A stretch of 25,350 nucleotides of DNA from JAAUQA01 sp036351435 (lineage in GTDB: Bacteria; Pseudomonadota; Gammaproteobacteria; Competibacterales; Competibacteraceae), in contig JAZBPA010000419.1 of NCBI GenBank assembly GCA_036351435.1, forward strand, positions 1-25,350. Reading direction: 5' to 3'. Below the pieces are notes generated by a model, which was not told where the DNA came from, searched no databases, and saw only the letters and a program-made list of their open reading frames with translations. Below, piece by piece: positions 1 to 8,255 of this stretch; position 1 is the stretch's first letter, and each line of letters begins with the position of its first letter. The position numbers were made by a program, and so were the translations under genes.

Positions 1-1643
1 GCCGCCATCCATTGATCGCCCTTGAAGCGGAACCGGAAATCGTTGTCCGGGCCGACATCGTGATTTTGCAGGAAGGTCACCAACTCGGTGGCGTTGCCGT
101 AAATCCAATCCATGTCAAGCACCGTCTTGACCCCACCGTAACTGCCCCGGCTCAAGTTATCGCGGAATGTCGAAAACAAGCCGAAATCAAGCTGAGGAAA
201 ACCGGAATCGCCACCGGAATTGGGATCGCTAGGGTCGTGGCCCAGCCGGGTATACCACCAAGGTCGGATGAAGGACGGGCCATTGTCACCGCCGCCCAGA
301 TCACCCCAACCGTAGCCTTTGACCAGATTTTCGCCAAATACGAACAATCCCGGTTTGTGTTCTTTCCAGGCATTGACGTATTCCAGCAGATTGTCACGCG
401 GCACATGCTTGACGGTGTCGATGCGCAGCGCATCCACGCCCATGTCGAGATAGTGATTGATGGAACCGATCAGATAGTCCTTAACGTTCTGCCGGTCGGT
501 AGCGAGGTTGATGCAATCCCCAGCGATATGCTTGCGCTGCACCGCCGCGCTTTCCCAGTCGCCGCCGCAGATAAATCCGTCCTGCATATACCATTCAGGA
601 TCAAGCGTGTTGGCGTCGATGCCGAAAAAGCGGCCCGGATTATAGCCGGACTTGGGCACCGTTTCCCCGGTGAGGGGATCGACCAGCGGTTCCACGCCTT
701 CCGGGTCTTTGTCATGACGTTCTTTGTACCAGTCCGGCGCGACCGGATTGTCGATGTCGTCACGATTCGGCCATGCGTAGTTGCCAAGGTTGCCTTGGTA
801 AGGACCGTGGTTGACTTGGCCTTGCTCCGAGCCTTGCGGCACGTAGTATTTCATCGGCAGATGATCGATATGGACCTTGCCGCGAATACCGAACTGACAG
901 GAATGATTGACGACCACGTCTTGAATGATTTTGAGACCGCGTTCGTGCGCTGCGTCGATCAGATCCTGATAAGTCGCATCCGGCGATTCCAACCGCGGGT
1001 CGATACGGGTCCAATCATAGGCGTGATAGCCGTGATAATCGAGCCCGCTGCGGTTCTCAACCGGCGGAGTAATCCAAATTGCCGTAAACCCTAAATCGCG
1101 GATGTAATCCAACCGCTCAATCAGTCCCTTGAAATCCCCTCGCCAGTGCGGATCCTCGGGTTCGCCGGTGTCACGATTGAATTTCAGACGATCGCGGCAA
1201 AAGAAGTTATTGGACGGATCACCGTCGTAAAAGCGCGCGGTGAGCAGGAAGTAAATGGTTTCCTCACGGAAGTCCTTGCCAGACGGCGGAGCAGTATAAA
1301 TATCTGCAGTCTGTGCGGCGGGCTGGGGGCTACTGGTTTGTTGTGTTGTTACCGACGTTGCTGAAGCGCTGGGTTCACTGTCCGACCAGCCCTGTTGAAT
1401 GTCGTACCAACCGCTTCGATCCCGCTGTAAATCGCCGGTTTGCCGCCACTGCGCATCATTGATCACAAAGCGTGCCGACTGCACGCCGCTGAACCGATAA
1501 ACGAACCAACCGTCTTTTTTCGGCGTCATCGGTGCGCCAGGCCAATCCGTACTGCTTTGCTTCGGTTGGGTATCCCAGAAATGGATGTGTAAGCTGTCGG
1601 GCCAGTCGGATGGTTTTTTGAAGTAAACGGTAAAGTCGGTCAT
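1..1643 (-). CDS. GH13 alpha-amylase with N-terminal starch-binding module (3' end outside window)
   Basis: Glycoside hydrolase acting on alpha-1,4-glucans such as starch, glycogen or maltodextrins. The reading frame is open from ATG at 1643 to the window edge (547 codons seen). Residues 1-80 (begins MTDFTVYFKKPSDWP, aromatic-rich) look like a CBM25/26-type starch-binding module. A Ser/Thr/Pro/Gln-rich linker follows to about 110, then a (beta/alpha)8 GH13 domain. All four GH13 signature regions are visible: DVVVNH (242-247), GVDALRIDTVKH with nucleophile D409, FGEN with acid/base E438, and QNHD with D529. The start has a GGGGA ribosome site, and an in-frame TGA lies 33 bases upstream, so no signal peptide is encoded and the enzyme is probably cytoplasmic. 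That would fit glycogen or maltodextrin turnover, which is inference. The exact subfamily cannot be fixed with the C-terminus missing. Confidence 0.93.
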   Translation of the reverse strand, partial: MTDFTVYFKKPSDWPDSLHIHFWDTQPKQSSTDWPGAPMTPKKDGWFVYRFSGVQSARFVINDAQWRQTGDLQRDRSGWYDIQQGWSDSEPSASATSVTTQQTSSPQPAAQTADIYTAPPSGKDFREETIYFLLTARFYDGDPSNNFFCRDRLKFNRDTGEPEDPHWRGDFKGLIERLDYIRDLGFTAIWITPPVENRSGLDYHGYHAYDWTRIDPRLESPDATYQDLIDAAHERGLKIIQDVVVNHSCQFGIRGKVHIDHLPMKYYVPQGSEQGQVNHGPYQGNLGNYAWPNRDDIDNPVAPDWYKERHDKDPEGVEPLVDPLTGETVPKSGYNPGRFFGIDANTLDPEWYMQDGFICGGDWESAAVQRKHIAGDCINLATDRQNVKDYLIGSINHYLDMGVDALRIDTVKHVPRDNLLEYVNAWKEHKPGLFVFGENLVKGYGWGDLGGGDNGPSFIRPWWYTRLGHDPSDPNSGGDSGFPQLDFGLFSTFRDNLSRGSYGGVKTVLDMDWIYGNATELVTFLQNHDVGPDNDFRFRFKGDQWMA

Positions 1644-1897
1644 GGTTTCCCCAGATTTAGAGAACAGTGGAGGTCAGGTTTGCCTGTGGTGCGCACGGCC
1701 AGAAACTCCATCCGGCATCGATTGGAACAGCTGGATTAAGGGATAGGGCATGCGCAGTATTCAATTTCATTCAGGCGAATAGTTTGGACGCTTTTCCCCG
1801 CAAAATATACACGGCTAGACCCGCCTTTTCGGCTGAATGTATGTGCTGTGTTGTAAACGGTGGGTGGGGAATGTCAGCCGTTGCAACGGATTGGTTT

Positions 1898-2120
1898 TTA
1901 GATCATATCCAAGGGGCTGGTCACGCCCTGACCGCCCCGATTGATAACGTGGGTGTAGATCATGATCGTCGAGACGACCGAAGGGTAAAGCTTTATCATG
2001 AAACATGATAAAGCGACGAATCCATTCCATATAGGCTTGCTTGGTGCGAATGCTGTAATGCTTGAGTCGGATTTTAGTGCGCACCTGATCCAGCAGTTTG
2101 GAAGGCTGACGTGCAGATGA
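1898..2120 (-). pseudogene. internally deleted integron-type tyrosine recombinase (intI remnant)
   Basis: Two pieces of one integron integrase lie next to each other in different frames. The N-terminal piece (about 2120-1993) reads KLLDQVRTKIRLKHYSIRTK and continues as QAYMEWIRRFIMFHDK, the SAM-like DNA-binding start of IntI proteins. The C-terminal piece (about 1985-1898) reads VSTIMIYTHVINRGGQG, then VTSPLDMI and a stop. It is the end of the catalytic domain and includes the nucleophilic Tyr of the YTHV motif. The roughly 200 residues between them, with the Arg/His catalytic residues, are missing, and the junction changes frame. The N-terminal frame is closed upstream by TGA at 2121-2123 and has no convincing start. 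A perfect 10-base inverted repeat with a 3-base centre (1991-2013) sits at the deletion junction. The enzyme cannot be active. Confidence 0.8.
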
Positions 2121-2180
2121 TCATGGGGTATATTCTTTTGCGGCAGGGAGATTTGATTTACTCAACATAGCGTAAAGTGA

Positions 2181-2214
2181 AACACCTTTTAGGGTAGCCT
2201 ATTTGAAGTTAGGC
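2181..2214 (+). other. possible attI-like recombination site beside the intI remnant
   Basis: The sequence ends in AAGTTAGGC, with GTTAGGC at 2208-2214 matching the GTTRRRY core at which integron cassettes insert. It lies about 90 bases upstream of the integrase remnant and is oriented as expected: integrase reading left, cassette side to the right. A short inverted repeat, GCCTA (2197-2201) and TAGGC (2210-2214), overlaps the core. No complete attC with paired RYYYAAC/GTTRRRY sites is seen downstream; IS1-derived sequence follows instead. A 7-base core is weak evidence by itself; position and orientation are what support it. Confidence 0.35.
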
Positions 2215-2232
2215 GCGGTCGCCACAGAACAC

Positions 2233-2718
2233 CTAAGGACAATATGAGCTTTTCTGGGTATTCTGCTGACCAACGGTATACTGCTCAGCATCCAGGTAGC
2301 GCGTATAGGTTCTCCAGTCGTCGGTATAATAGCGGCGAATGCCAAAGGGTTTCAGCAGGGCTTTAAGCGGTTTAACTACCTGGTCTTGGTGACGACCGAA
2401 CGTGTAGGCCAACTCGGTGTTGGTAGCATGATCCACAGCATCTCACAGCCACCGGGGATTGGTCTTGTTTCCGACAAACGACCATTGCTCGTCGAGTTCA
2501 GCCTCCAAAGCGGGGGCTACCCGCACCTGACCTCCCCCGCTCGCCCTCACTGTGGCGCAACAGGGATTTACCGGGGTCAAGCGCGGTGCTTTTTTTAACG
2601 TCCCGATGATCGTGTTTTTGTTGATCTTCAACACCCGCGCCGTATCCCGGATGCCACTGCCATTGAGTGCCATGTCCACGGCTTGCTCCTTAAGGCCCGG
2701 TTCATACGCCTTATAGCC
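2233..2718 (-). mobile_element. IS1-family transposase remnant, truncated at both ends with an in-frame stop
   Basis: One continuous frame carries IS1 InsAB-like sequence: YEPGLKEQ, then MALNGSGIRDTARVLKINK (HTH region), then LDEQWSFVGNK, YTFGRHQD, LLKPFGIRRYYTDDW and QYTVGQQNTQK. An in-frame TGA at about 2443-2445 replaces the Trp expected after NPRWL. The reading then resumes in the same frame with DAVDHATNTE, so this is a nonsense mutation, not a frameshift. The N-terminal zinc-finger part is missing (TAA at 2719-2721), and so is the conserved C-terminus after NTQK. No terminal inverted repeats or target duplications were found. It is a decayed, non-mobile fragment lying immediately upstream of rsmE. 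Confidence 0.87.
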
Positions 2719-2744
2719 TTAACCCATTACCAACAAAAAAAACC

Positions 2745-3482
2745 ATGAGAACCCCCCGGCTCTATCTACCTATCCCGCTGAGCAGCGACGCGCGCATTAC
2801 GCTCACTGATGCCGCGCACCACTATATCGTTCGCGTACTGCGCTTGAAGCCGGGGATGCCGTGCGTATTATTTAACGGTCAAGGTGGAGAGTTTCAAGCA
2901 GTTATCGAAACCGTCGAACGCCGTCAAGCAACGGCATGTGTCGGCAACTTCATATCAAAAGAAGCGGAATCGCCGTTAGATGTGCTCTTGGCTCAGGGCA
3001 TTTCTAAGGGAGCAGCAATGGATTATGCTTTGCAGAAAGCGGTAGAGTTGGGTGTCAATGCTATTCAGCCCCTGCTGGTCGAGCGCAGTGTCGTCAACGT
3101 ATCCGATGCTCGCTTGACGCGGCGCATGGAGCATTGGCACGGGGTGATTGCAAGTGCCTGTGAGCAATGCGGTCGCAACCGTTTGCCACAGCTTTTAGCC
3201 GTTTTGTCGCTAGACGCATGGCTAAACAGCCAAGTTAATCCGGGATTACGCTTGCTTCTGGATCCGGTTGCGCAGCTATCCGGCTTGCGTCATATTCCGT
3301 CACCTTCCAGTAAGATCACCCTGCTGATCGGCCCTGAAGGCGGACTCAGTCCAACGGAAACTGCAGCGGCACGTGCAACCGGCTTTACCAGCATACGTTT
3401 AGGTCCTCGGGTATTGCGCACAGAAACAGCCGGGGTCGCGGCGCTGACCGCTCTGCAGGTGCTGTGGGGCGATCTTGGCTAA
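2745..3482 (+). CDS. rsmE: 16S rRNA (uracil-1498-N3)-methyltransferase RsmE
   Basis: SPOUT-class methyltransferase that uses S-adenosylmethionine to methylate N3 of U1498 in 16S rRNA of the 30S subunit. The 245-residue length matches the family. The N-terminal PUA-like region contains DAAHHYIVRVLRLKPG. The C-terminal trefoil-knot SAM site shows LLIGPEGGLSPTE (about 196-208) and RLGPRVLRTETAG (about 218-230), the most diagnostic RsmE motifs. The ribosome site is weak: an A-rich stretch precedes ATG 2745, and decayed IS1 sequence ends only about 25 bases upstream, so the native promoter may have been displaced. The following MerR gene is 57 bases downstream on the same strand. Confidence 0.95.
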   Translation: MRTPRLYLPIPLSSDARITLTDAAHHYIVRVLRLKPGMPCVLFNGQGGEFQAVIETVERRQATACVGNFISKEAESPLDVLLAQGISKGAAMDYALQKAVELGVNAIQPLLVERSVVNVSDARLTRRMEHWHGVIASACEQCGRNRLPQLLAVLSLDAWLNSQVNPGLRLLLDPVAQLSGLRHIPSPSSKITLLIGPEGGLSPTETAAARATGFTSIRLGPRVLRTETAGVAALTALQVLWGDLG

Positions 3483-3539
3483 ATCAATGAGTGGCACAAC
3501 GAGTCACTTGCGCGTTGAGCGTTCTTAATAGGCGTACCC

Positions 3540-4490
3540 ATGGCAACGTCGTCACAAAATTCCGAGCAACTACCGCGAGATGGCTTGTTACCCATCCGCA
3601 CCGTCTCTAACCTGACCGGAGTTAACCCGGTAACTTTGCGCGCCTGGGAACGCCGTTACGGCTTGATCAAGCCAATCCGAACGCCAAAGGGACACCGGTT
3701 ATATGCCTTAAACGATGTGGATTTGATTAATCAAATCGTCAATCTGTTAAATAACGGCATGTCGATTAGCCAAGTGGGTCAGGTTTTGCACCAAGACCAG
3801 CAGCCGGTAGAAGTGTTGCAAGACCAACAGGAGTACGATCCCTGGACCGGTTACCGACAGCGGTTAGTGCAGGCTATTGGTCTGTTTGACGAACGCATTC
3901 TCAACCAAATTTACACTGAGGCCCTTTCCCTCTATCCCATAGAGCTGGTGACTCATCAACTGATTGTTCCCCTGCTCCGGGAGTTGGGAGACCGCTGGGA
4001 ACAAGGCCAAGGCAGCGTTGCCGAAGAACATTTTTTCAGCGTCTTTATGCGCAATAAACTCGGTGCTCGCTTTCATCACCACAGTCGCGATGCGCGCGGT
4101 CCTAAACTACTTGCTGCGTGTCTACCGGGCGAGCATCACGAGGTAGGTATTTTATTATTCGCCTTAGCCGCGCTTGATCGCGATTTTCGCGTTGTCTTGC
4201 TAGGTGCCAATACACCGCTCACGGCATTACCGGACGTAGTGGAGCAAACCGGTGGTCACGCTGTCGTCCTATCCGGTTCGCAACACACCCCTGCAGCTGT
4301 TGTGGAAAAGGAGCTGCCTGAGTTTGTGAAACAGATTCAAACGCCCGTATTTATCGGCGGTCAAGTGACCGCCTGTTATACCCAAATACTTGAGGCCAGT
4401 GGGGCTATTGTATTGGGAGACGATTTCGGGTTGGCGTTGCGCACTATTAATGCCCAACTGAGACGCTCACCTAGCGAGCCTAATCGATAG
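3540..4490 (+). CDS. MerR-family regulator with cobalamin-binding domain (CarH/LitR type)
   Basis: DNA-binding transcription regulator of 316 residues. Residues 16-85 form a MerR winged helix-turn-helix (LPIRTVSNLTGVNPVTLRAW, then ERRYGLIKP and TPKGHRLY). Residues 103-180 match the helical cap of B12-binding domains, with W153 and E163-H164 in the spacing W-x9-EH known from CarH. Residues 190-305 are the Rossmann-like B12 fold and contain E198-x-H200-x-x-G203; H200 is the expected lower axial ligand to cobalt. Family members CarH and LitR bind adenosylcobalamin and release DNA in light, typically controlling carotenoid or photoprotection genes. No such target gene is visible here, so the regulon is unknown. 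It may be co-transcribed with rsmE; no strong ribosome site precedes the ATG. Confidence 0.9.
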   Translation: MATSSQNSEQLPRDGLLPIRTVSNLTGVNPVTLRAWERRYGLIKPIRTPKGHRLYALNDVDLINQIVNLLNNGMSISQVGQVLHQDQQPVEVLQDQQEYDPWTGYRQRLVQAIGLFDERILNQIYTEALSLYPIELVTHQLIVPLLRELGDRWEQGQGSVAEEHFFSVFMRNKLGARFHHHSRDARGPKLLAACLPGEHHEVGILLFALAALDRDFRVVLLGANTPLTALPDVVEQTGGHAVVLSGSQHTPAAVVEKELPEFVKQIQTPVFIGGQVTACYTQILEASGAIVLGDDFGLALRTINAQLRRSPSEPNR

Positions 4491-4510
4491 CAACCGCTAG
4501 CGCTCCACGA

Positions 4511-5863
4511 TTAATCGCGGGTCACCACATCGATTCCCTCACCAGCGACCTCAGCCAACAGGTTGATCTCTTCCGGGGTAATTACATAAGGCGGCATAAA
4601 ATAGACCACATGACCGAGCGGGCGCAACAACACGCCTCGGGTTAACGCATGTTGGTAAACTCTGATGCCGCGGCGCTCCTGCCAAGGAAAAATCTCACGG
4701 CGGTCTTTGTTCTTAACCATCTCCATAGCGAGAATCATCCCGGTTTGGCGGATCTCCCCCACATGCGGATGATCTTGTAATGGCTGCACAGCGTCCGCCA
4801 TCGCTTTTGCCAACAGACGATTATTGGCGATGACGTTATCGCTGTCGAAAATATCCAAGGTGGCCAATGCCGCCCGGCAACCCAGTGGATTTCCGGTGTA
4901 GCTGTGCGAATGCAGAAACGCGGTCAGATTCTGGTATTCGTCGTAAAACGCTTGGTAAATCTGATCGGTCATCATAACTACACACAGCGGCAGATAGCCA
5001 CCGGTCAAGCCTTTGGATAACAGCATAAAATCGGGGCAAATATCAGCCTGTTCGCAAGCGAATAAGGTTCCCGTGCGTCCGAAACCAACCGCAATTTCGT
5101 CTGCAATAAGATGTACGCCGTAGCGATCACAGGCGTCTCTCAGTAAGCTGAGATAGATCGGATCGTACATGCGCATCCCCCCTGCGCATTGCACCAAGGG
5201 TTCGACGATAACCGCAGCGACCGTATCGGCGTGTTCTGCCAAAGCGTTTTCCATATGCACGAACTGGCGGCGGGCAAAATCGGCGGGGGATTCACCGGGA
5301 TCTCGGAGAAACGCTTCCGGGGACGGTACGGACAACGCTTTCATCAGCAAGGGTTCATAGGTTTCCTTATACAAAGCCACATCGCCAACTGCCAACGCAC
5401 CCAGCGTTTCGCCATGATAGCTGTTGCTCAGGGTAATAAAGCGGGTTTTTTCGCCCTTGCCGCAATTAAGCCAATAGTGATAACTCATTTTCAATACGAC
5501 TTCGACACCGGATGAGCCGTTATCCGCCAGGAACACCCGTTCTAAACCGTCTGGAGTCAGTTTCACCAGGCGTTCGGCAAGTTCAATGACCGGTTGGTGG
5601 GTAAAGCCACTGAAAATGACATGTTCCAGCTTATCAAGCTGGTCTTTCAGGGCGGCGTTGATCCGCGGATTGGCATGGCCGAATAAATTGACCCACCAAG
5701 AACTGATCGCGTCCAAATAACGCTGACCAGCGAAATCCTCCAGCCAAACCCCTTCACCCCGACGAATGGGTAACAGGGGCAGCCATTCATGATCTTTCAT
5801 TTGCGTGCACGGATGCCACAGGTGGGCCAGGTCGCGCTGAATCAGGGCAGTATTAGGATTCAT
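4511..5863 (-). CDS. bioA: adenosylmethionine-8-amino-7-oxononanoate aminotransferase BioA
   Basis: PLP-dependent class III aminotransferase of biotin synthesis. It converts 8-amino-7-oxononanoate (KAPA) to 7,8-diaminononanoate (DAPA), with S-adenosylmethionine as the amino donor. The 450-residue protein shows the BioA start LWHPCTQMKDHEWLPLLPI, the active-site segment ISSWWVNLFGH (53-63), NGSSGVE (115-121), YHGETLGALAVG (149-160), D255-E256 of the cofactor site, and the Schiff-base lysine K284 in LLSKGLTGGYLPL. The C-terminus is complete. It converges on the MerR gene (20 bases apart) and diverges from exbB across a 121-base gap that must hold both promoters. No other bio gene is in the window. 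Confidence 0.95.
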   Translation of the reverse strand: MNPNTALIQRDLAHLWHPCTQMKDHEWLPLLPIRRGEGVWLEDFAGQRYLDAISSWWVNLFGHANPRINAALKDQLDKLEHVIFSGFTHQPVIELAERLVKLTPDGLERVFLADNGSSGVEVVLKMSYHYWLNCGKGEKTRFITLSNSYHGETLGALAVGDVALYKETYEPLLMKALSVPSPEAFLRDPGESPADFARRQFVHMENALAEHADTVAAVIVEPLVQCAGGMRMYDPIYLSLLRDACDRYGVHLIADEIAVGFGRTGTLFACEQADICPDFMLLSKGLTGGYLPLCVVMMTDQIYQAFYDEYQNLTAFLHSHSYTGNPLGCRAALATLDIFDSDNVIANNRLLAKAMADAVQPLQDHPHVGEIRQTGMILAMEMVKNKDRREIFPWQERRGIRVYQHALTRGVLLRPLGHVVYFMPPYVITPEEINLLAEVAGEGIDVVTRD

Positions 5864-5984
5864 AATGACTATTCACACTCAGAAAATGACACCAACACAT
5901 CGACTAGTATGCTTACCTTAGTGGTGGTAAATCCAGTATCATGCTGGGCGTCTTACCAGTAATCACGAAACACCCGAGGATAAC

Positions 5985-6617
5985 GTGGTAGAACTGTTTA
6001 TAGCTGGCGGTTGGTTGATGTGGCCCATTTTGCTGTGTTCGATCGTGGCGATGACCATCGTCGTTGAGCGGCTGTGGTCGTTGCGGCTGGTGCGCGTATT
6101 GCCACCCAATCTGGTCAAAGCGTTGCACCACTGGTCCCAGGGCGGAAAAATTACCCACCGCATCACACCGGATAACCTCACTAAACTTGCGCAGCAGTCT
6201 CCATTAGGCAGAATCGTCGCCGCTGCCCTGCTGAATCGTGAACAAGGCCGGGAAATCGTCAAGGAAAGCGTCGAGGATAGCGGTCGCCAAGTGGTGCATG
6301 AACTGGAACGGTTTCTCAACACGCTGGGTACGATAGCGGCCATTACTCCGCTGCTCGGGTTGTTAGGCACCGTGTTTGGCATGATTCAGGTGTTCACAGT
6401 GATTTCGGTCGAGGGCACAGGCAATGCAGAATTATTGGCCGGTGGAATCTCCAAGGCGCTGATCACTACGGCAACCGGTCTGACAGTAGCAATTCCGAGC
6501 TTGCTGTTTCATCGTTATTTCACCGGACGCGTCGATGAGCTAGTGATCCGCATGGAAGATGAGGCGATTCGTTTAGTCGATATTATTCATCACAGCACTA
6601 AGCAGCCAGGGCCATGA
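5985..6617 (+). CDS. exbB: MotA/TolQ/ExbB proton channel family protein
   Basis: Inner-membrane proton channel subunit of ExbB/TolQ type, 210 residues. Together with ExbD it converts proton-motive force into work at the outer membrane through TonB or related proteins. Three hydrophobic segments are visible: about 5-27, 112-137 (with TPLLGLLGTVFGMIQVF) and 155-180 (ISKALITTATGLTVAIPSLL), with a large cytoplasmic loop between the first two. The start is GTG with a good GAGG ribosome site 5 bases upstream. It overlaps exbD by four bases (ATGA), implying translational coupling. No tonB lies nearby; in this exbB-exbD-lpxK arrangement the pair's exact partner is often unclear. Confidence 0.92.
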   Translation: MVELFIAGGWLMWPILLCSIVAMTIVVERLWSLRLVRVLPPNLVKALHHWSQGGKITHRITPDNLTKLAQQSPLGRIVAAALLNREQGREIVKESVEDSGRQVVHELERFLNTLGTIAAITPLLGLLGTVFGMIQVFTVISVEGTGNAELLAGGISKALITTATGLTVAIPSLLFHRYFTGRVDELVIRMEDEAIRLVDIIHHSTKQPGP

Positions 6618-7054
6618 ATTTGCGTCCGCGCCGCCGCCAAGAGCCGGATATCAATCTGACCCCGCTGATTGATGTGGTGTTTCTGCTGTTGATTTTTTTT
6701 ATGGTCTCTACGACCTTCCGTAAGGAAACTGAACTGAGCATCAATTTACCCGAAGCCGACCAAGCGCCCACTGTTACCGAAGAGGATAGGGGAAAGCTGG
6801 AAATTGGTATCGACGAGCAGGGGCAGTATTTTATCAACGGTAAAGCGCTGTCCGATACACGCCGGGAAACTCTGCAAGCAGCGCTTATGGAGGCGGTCGG
6901 CGATGATCCAGAGCTTCCACTGGTGATCAGTGCCGATGCCGAGACCCCTCACCAAGCGGTGGTCACCGCCATGGATGTCGCGGGCAAAATCGGTATCAAG
7001 CAATTAGCGATCACCGTGCAACAATACCAAGCCGAGTCGGCTACGGATCAATAG
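6614..7054 (+). CDS. exbD: ExbD/TolR family biopolymer transport protein
   Basis: Single-pass inner-membrane partner of ExbB, 146 residues. A short basic cytoplasmic start (MNLRPRRRQ) precedes one membrane helix (about 17-36). This helix holds NLTPLIDVVFLLLIFF, with D20 at the position of the proton-carrying Asp of ExbD. A periplasmic domain follows (about 45-140), with the family pattern LPLVISADAETPHQAVVTAMD. Its start overlaps the exbB stop in an ATGA. Only three bases separate it from lpxK, so it sits inside the same operon. Confidence 0.93.
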   Translation: MNLRPRRRQEPDINLTPLIDVVFLLLIFFMVSTTFRKETELSINLPEADQAPTVTEEDRGKLEIGIDEQGQYFINGKALSDTRRETLQAALMEAVGDDPELPLVISADAETPHQAVVTAMDVAGKIGIKQLAITVQQYQAESATDQ

Positions 7055-7057
7055 CGC

Positions 7058-8047
7058 ATGAACGGGCTGGAACGCTACTGGTATTCCCGCAACCCGGTTG
7101 CTACAGCGTTATGGCCGTTGGGGTTATTATTCAGTGGCTTGGTCATGCTGCGACGTCAGCTGTATAGCTGGGGATTACTCAAGTCTCAGCGAGTAGGCGT
7201 GCCGGTGATTGTGGTGGGAAATCTCACCGTAGGCGGTACCGGCAAAACGCCATTAGTAATCCATCTAGTGGAATTGTTGCGTAGCGCTGGTTATCGCCCC
7301 GGTATTATCAGCCGGGGTTACGGCGGCAGCAGTGAAAACTGGCCGCGCTTTGTGACGCCCGACAGCGCCCCCACAGAGGTAGGCGACGAACCGGTGCTGT
7401 TAGCGCAGCGTTGCCGCTGTCCTATTCTGGTAGATCCCGATCGGGTCACTGCGGCGCGGGCCTTGTTGAGTCAACACGACTGCGATGTCATCGTGGCCGA
7501 CGACGGTTTGCAACATTACCGATTGGCGCGTGACATCGAAATTGCAGTGCTCGATGGCCAACGGCGGTTCGGCAACGGCCTTTGTTTGCCGGCCGGACCC
7601 ATGCGCGAACCGTTAAGCCGATTGTACGGAGTGGATTTCGTGGTCAGCAACGGCGCTGCACAGGTAGGAGAATACTTGATGACGCTGACTGGTGAACGGG
7701 CAGTTAATCTCAAGGATCCGACCGTTACCTGTCATCTAGCCCATTTCCGCCATGAATTAGTGCGCGCGGTCGCCGGTATCGGTCATCCGCAACGGTTTTT
7801 CGACAATTTACGGGGACATTCTCTGCATATCGTAGAGACGGCATTTCCCGATCATTATCCTTACACGCCTGCGGAACTGGATTTCAAAGACGCGTTGCCG
7901 ATCCTGATGACCGAAAAAGATGCCGTCAAGTGCCGCGCCTGGGCCAAGGAATGGCACTGGTATGTACCGGTGACAACCCAATTGGACGGGTTGTTGGAGC
8001 AACAATTGCTGGCCCGCCTGTCGCGCATCAGTTCAAGTCACGCCTAG
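7058..8047 (+). CDS. lpxK: tetraacyldisaccharide 4'-kinase LpxK
   Basis: Membrane-associated P-loop kinase of the Raetz pathway. It phosphorylates the 4'-position of the lipid A tetraacyldisaccharide precursor to give lipid IVA at the cytoplasmic face of the inner membrane. The 329-residue length is typical. A hydrophobic N-terminal helix (about 14-32) anchors it. The Walker A motif is GNLTVGGTGKTP (54-65), followed by SRGYGG, the family-specific GDEPVLLAQRC and ADDGLQHYRL. It lies in the conserved order exbB-exbD-lpxK-Trm112-kdsB and probably shares one transcript with them. Confidence 0.95.
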   Translation: MNGLERYWYSRNPVATALWPLGLLFSGLVMLRRQLYSWGLLKSQRVGVPVIVVGNLTVGGTGKTPLVIHLVELLRSAGYRPGIISRGYGGSSENWPRFVTPDSAPTEVGDEPVLLAQRCRCPILVDPDRVTAARALLSQHDCDVIVADDGLQHYRLARDIEIAVLDGQRRFGNGLCLPAGPMREPLSRLYGVDFVVSNGAAQVGEYLMTLTGERAVNLKDPTVTCHLAHFRHELVRAVAGIGHPQRFFDNLRGHSLHIVETAFPDHYPYTPAELDFKDALPILMTEKDAVKCRAWAKEWHWYVPVTTQLDGLLEQQLLARLSRISSSHA

Positions 8048-8069
8048 CTTAAATTTGAGTATAAAAACC

Positions 8070-8255
8070 ATGGATAAGAAACTGTTAGATATTTTGGTCT
8101 GCCCGGTGACCAAAGCACCGCTGACCTATGACAAAGAACGCCAAGAGCTGGTCTGCAAGGCAAGCCGGTTGGCCTATCCGATTCGCGATGGCATCCCGGT
8201 GATGCTGGAATCGGAAGCGCGACAGCTGCAAGAAGACGAAACAGTTCCCGGATGA
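8070..8255 (+). CDS. Trm112 family protein (YcaR type)
   Basis: Small 61-residue protein of the Trm112/YcaR family, a zinc-ribbon-like fold. It begins MDKKLLDILVCPVTKAPL and ends with the family signature AYPIRDGIPVMLESEAR. Only two of the zinc-type cysteines remain (C11 and C29); the second Cys of the usual CPxCxxPL is Thr here, so metal binding is doubtful. I chose ATG 8070 because the family starts there; an in-frame TTG at 8055 would add five residues. The stop overlaps the kdsB start (ATGA). The function of bacterial members is not firmly known; they usually sit between lpxK and kdsB. Confidence 0.9.
   Translation: MDKKLLDILVCPVTKAPLTYDKERQELVCKASRLAYPIRDGIPVMLESEARQLQEDETVPG

Noticed and set aside
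12..1094. Long plus-strand ORF of 360 codons
   Set aside because: It is antisense to the GH13 amylase, whose four catalytic motifs are on the minus strand; the plus translation shows no family features or start signal.
1667..2008. Plus-strand ORF between amylase and IS1 remnant
   Set aside because: It overlaps the minus-strand integrase remnant, has no ribosome site and no recognisable protein features.
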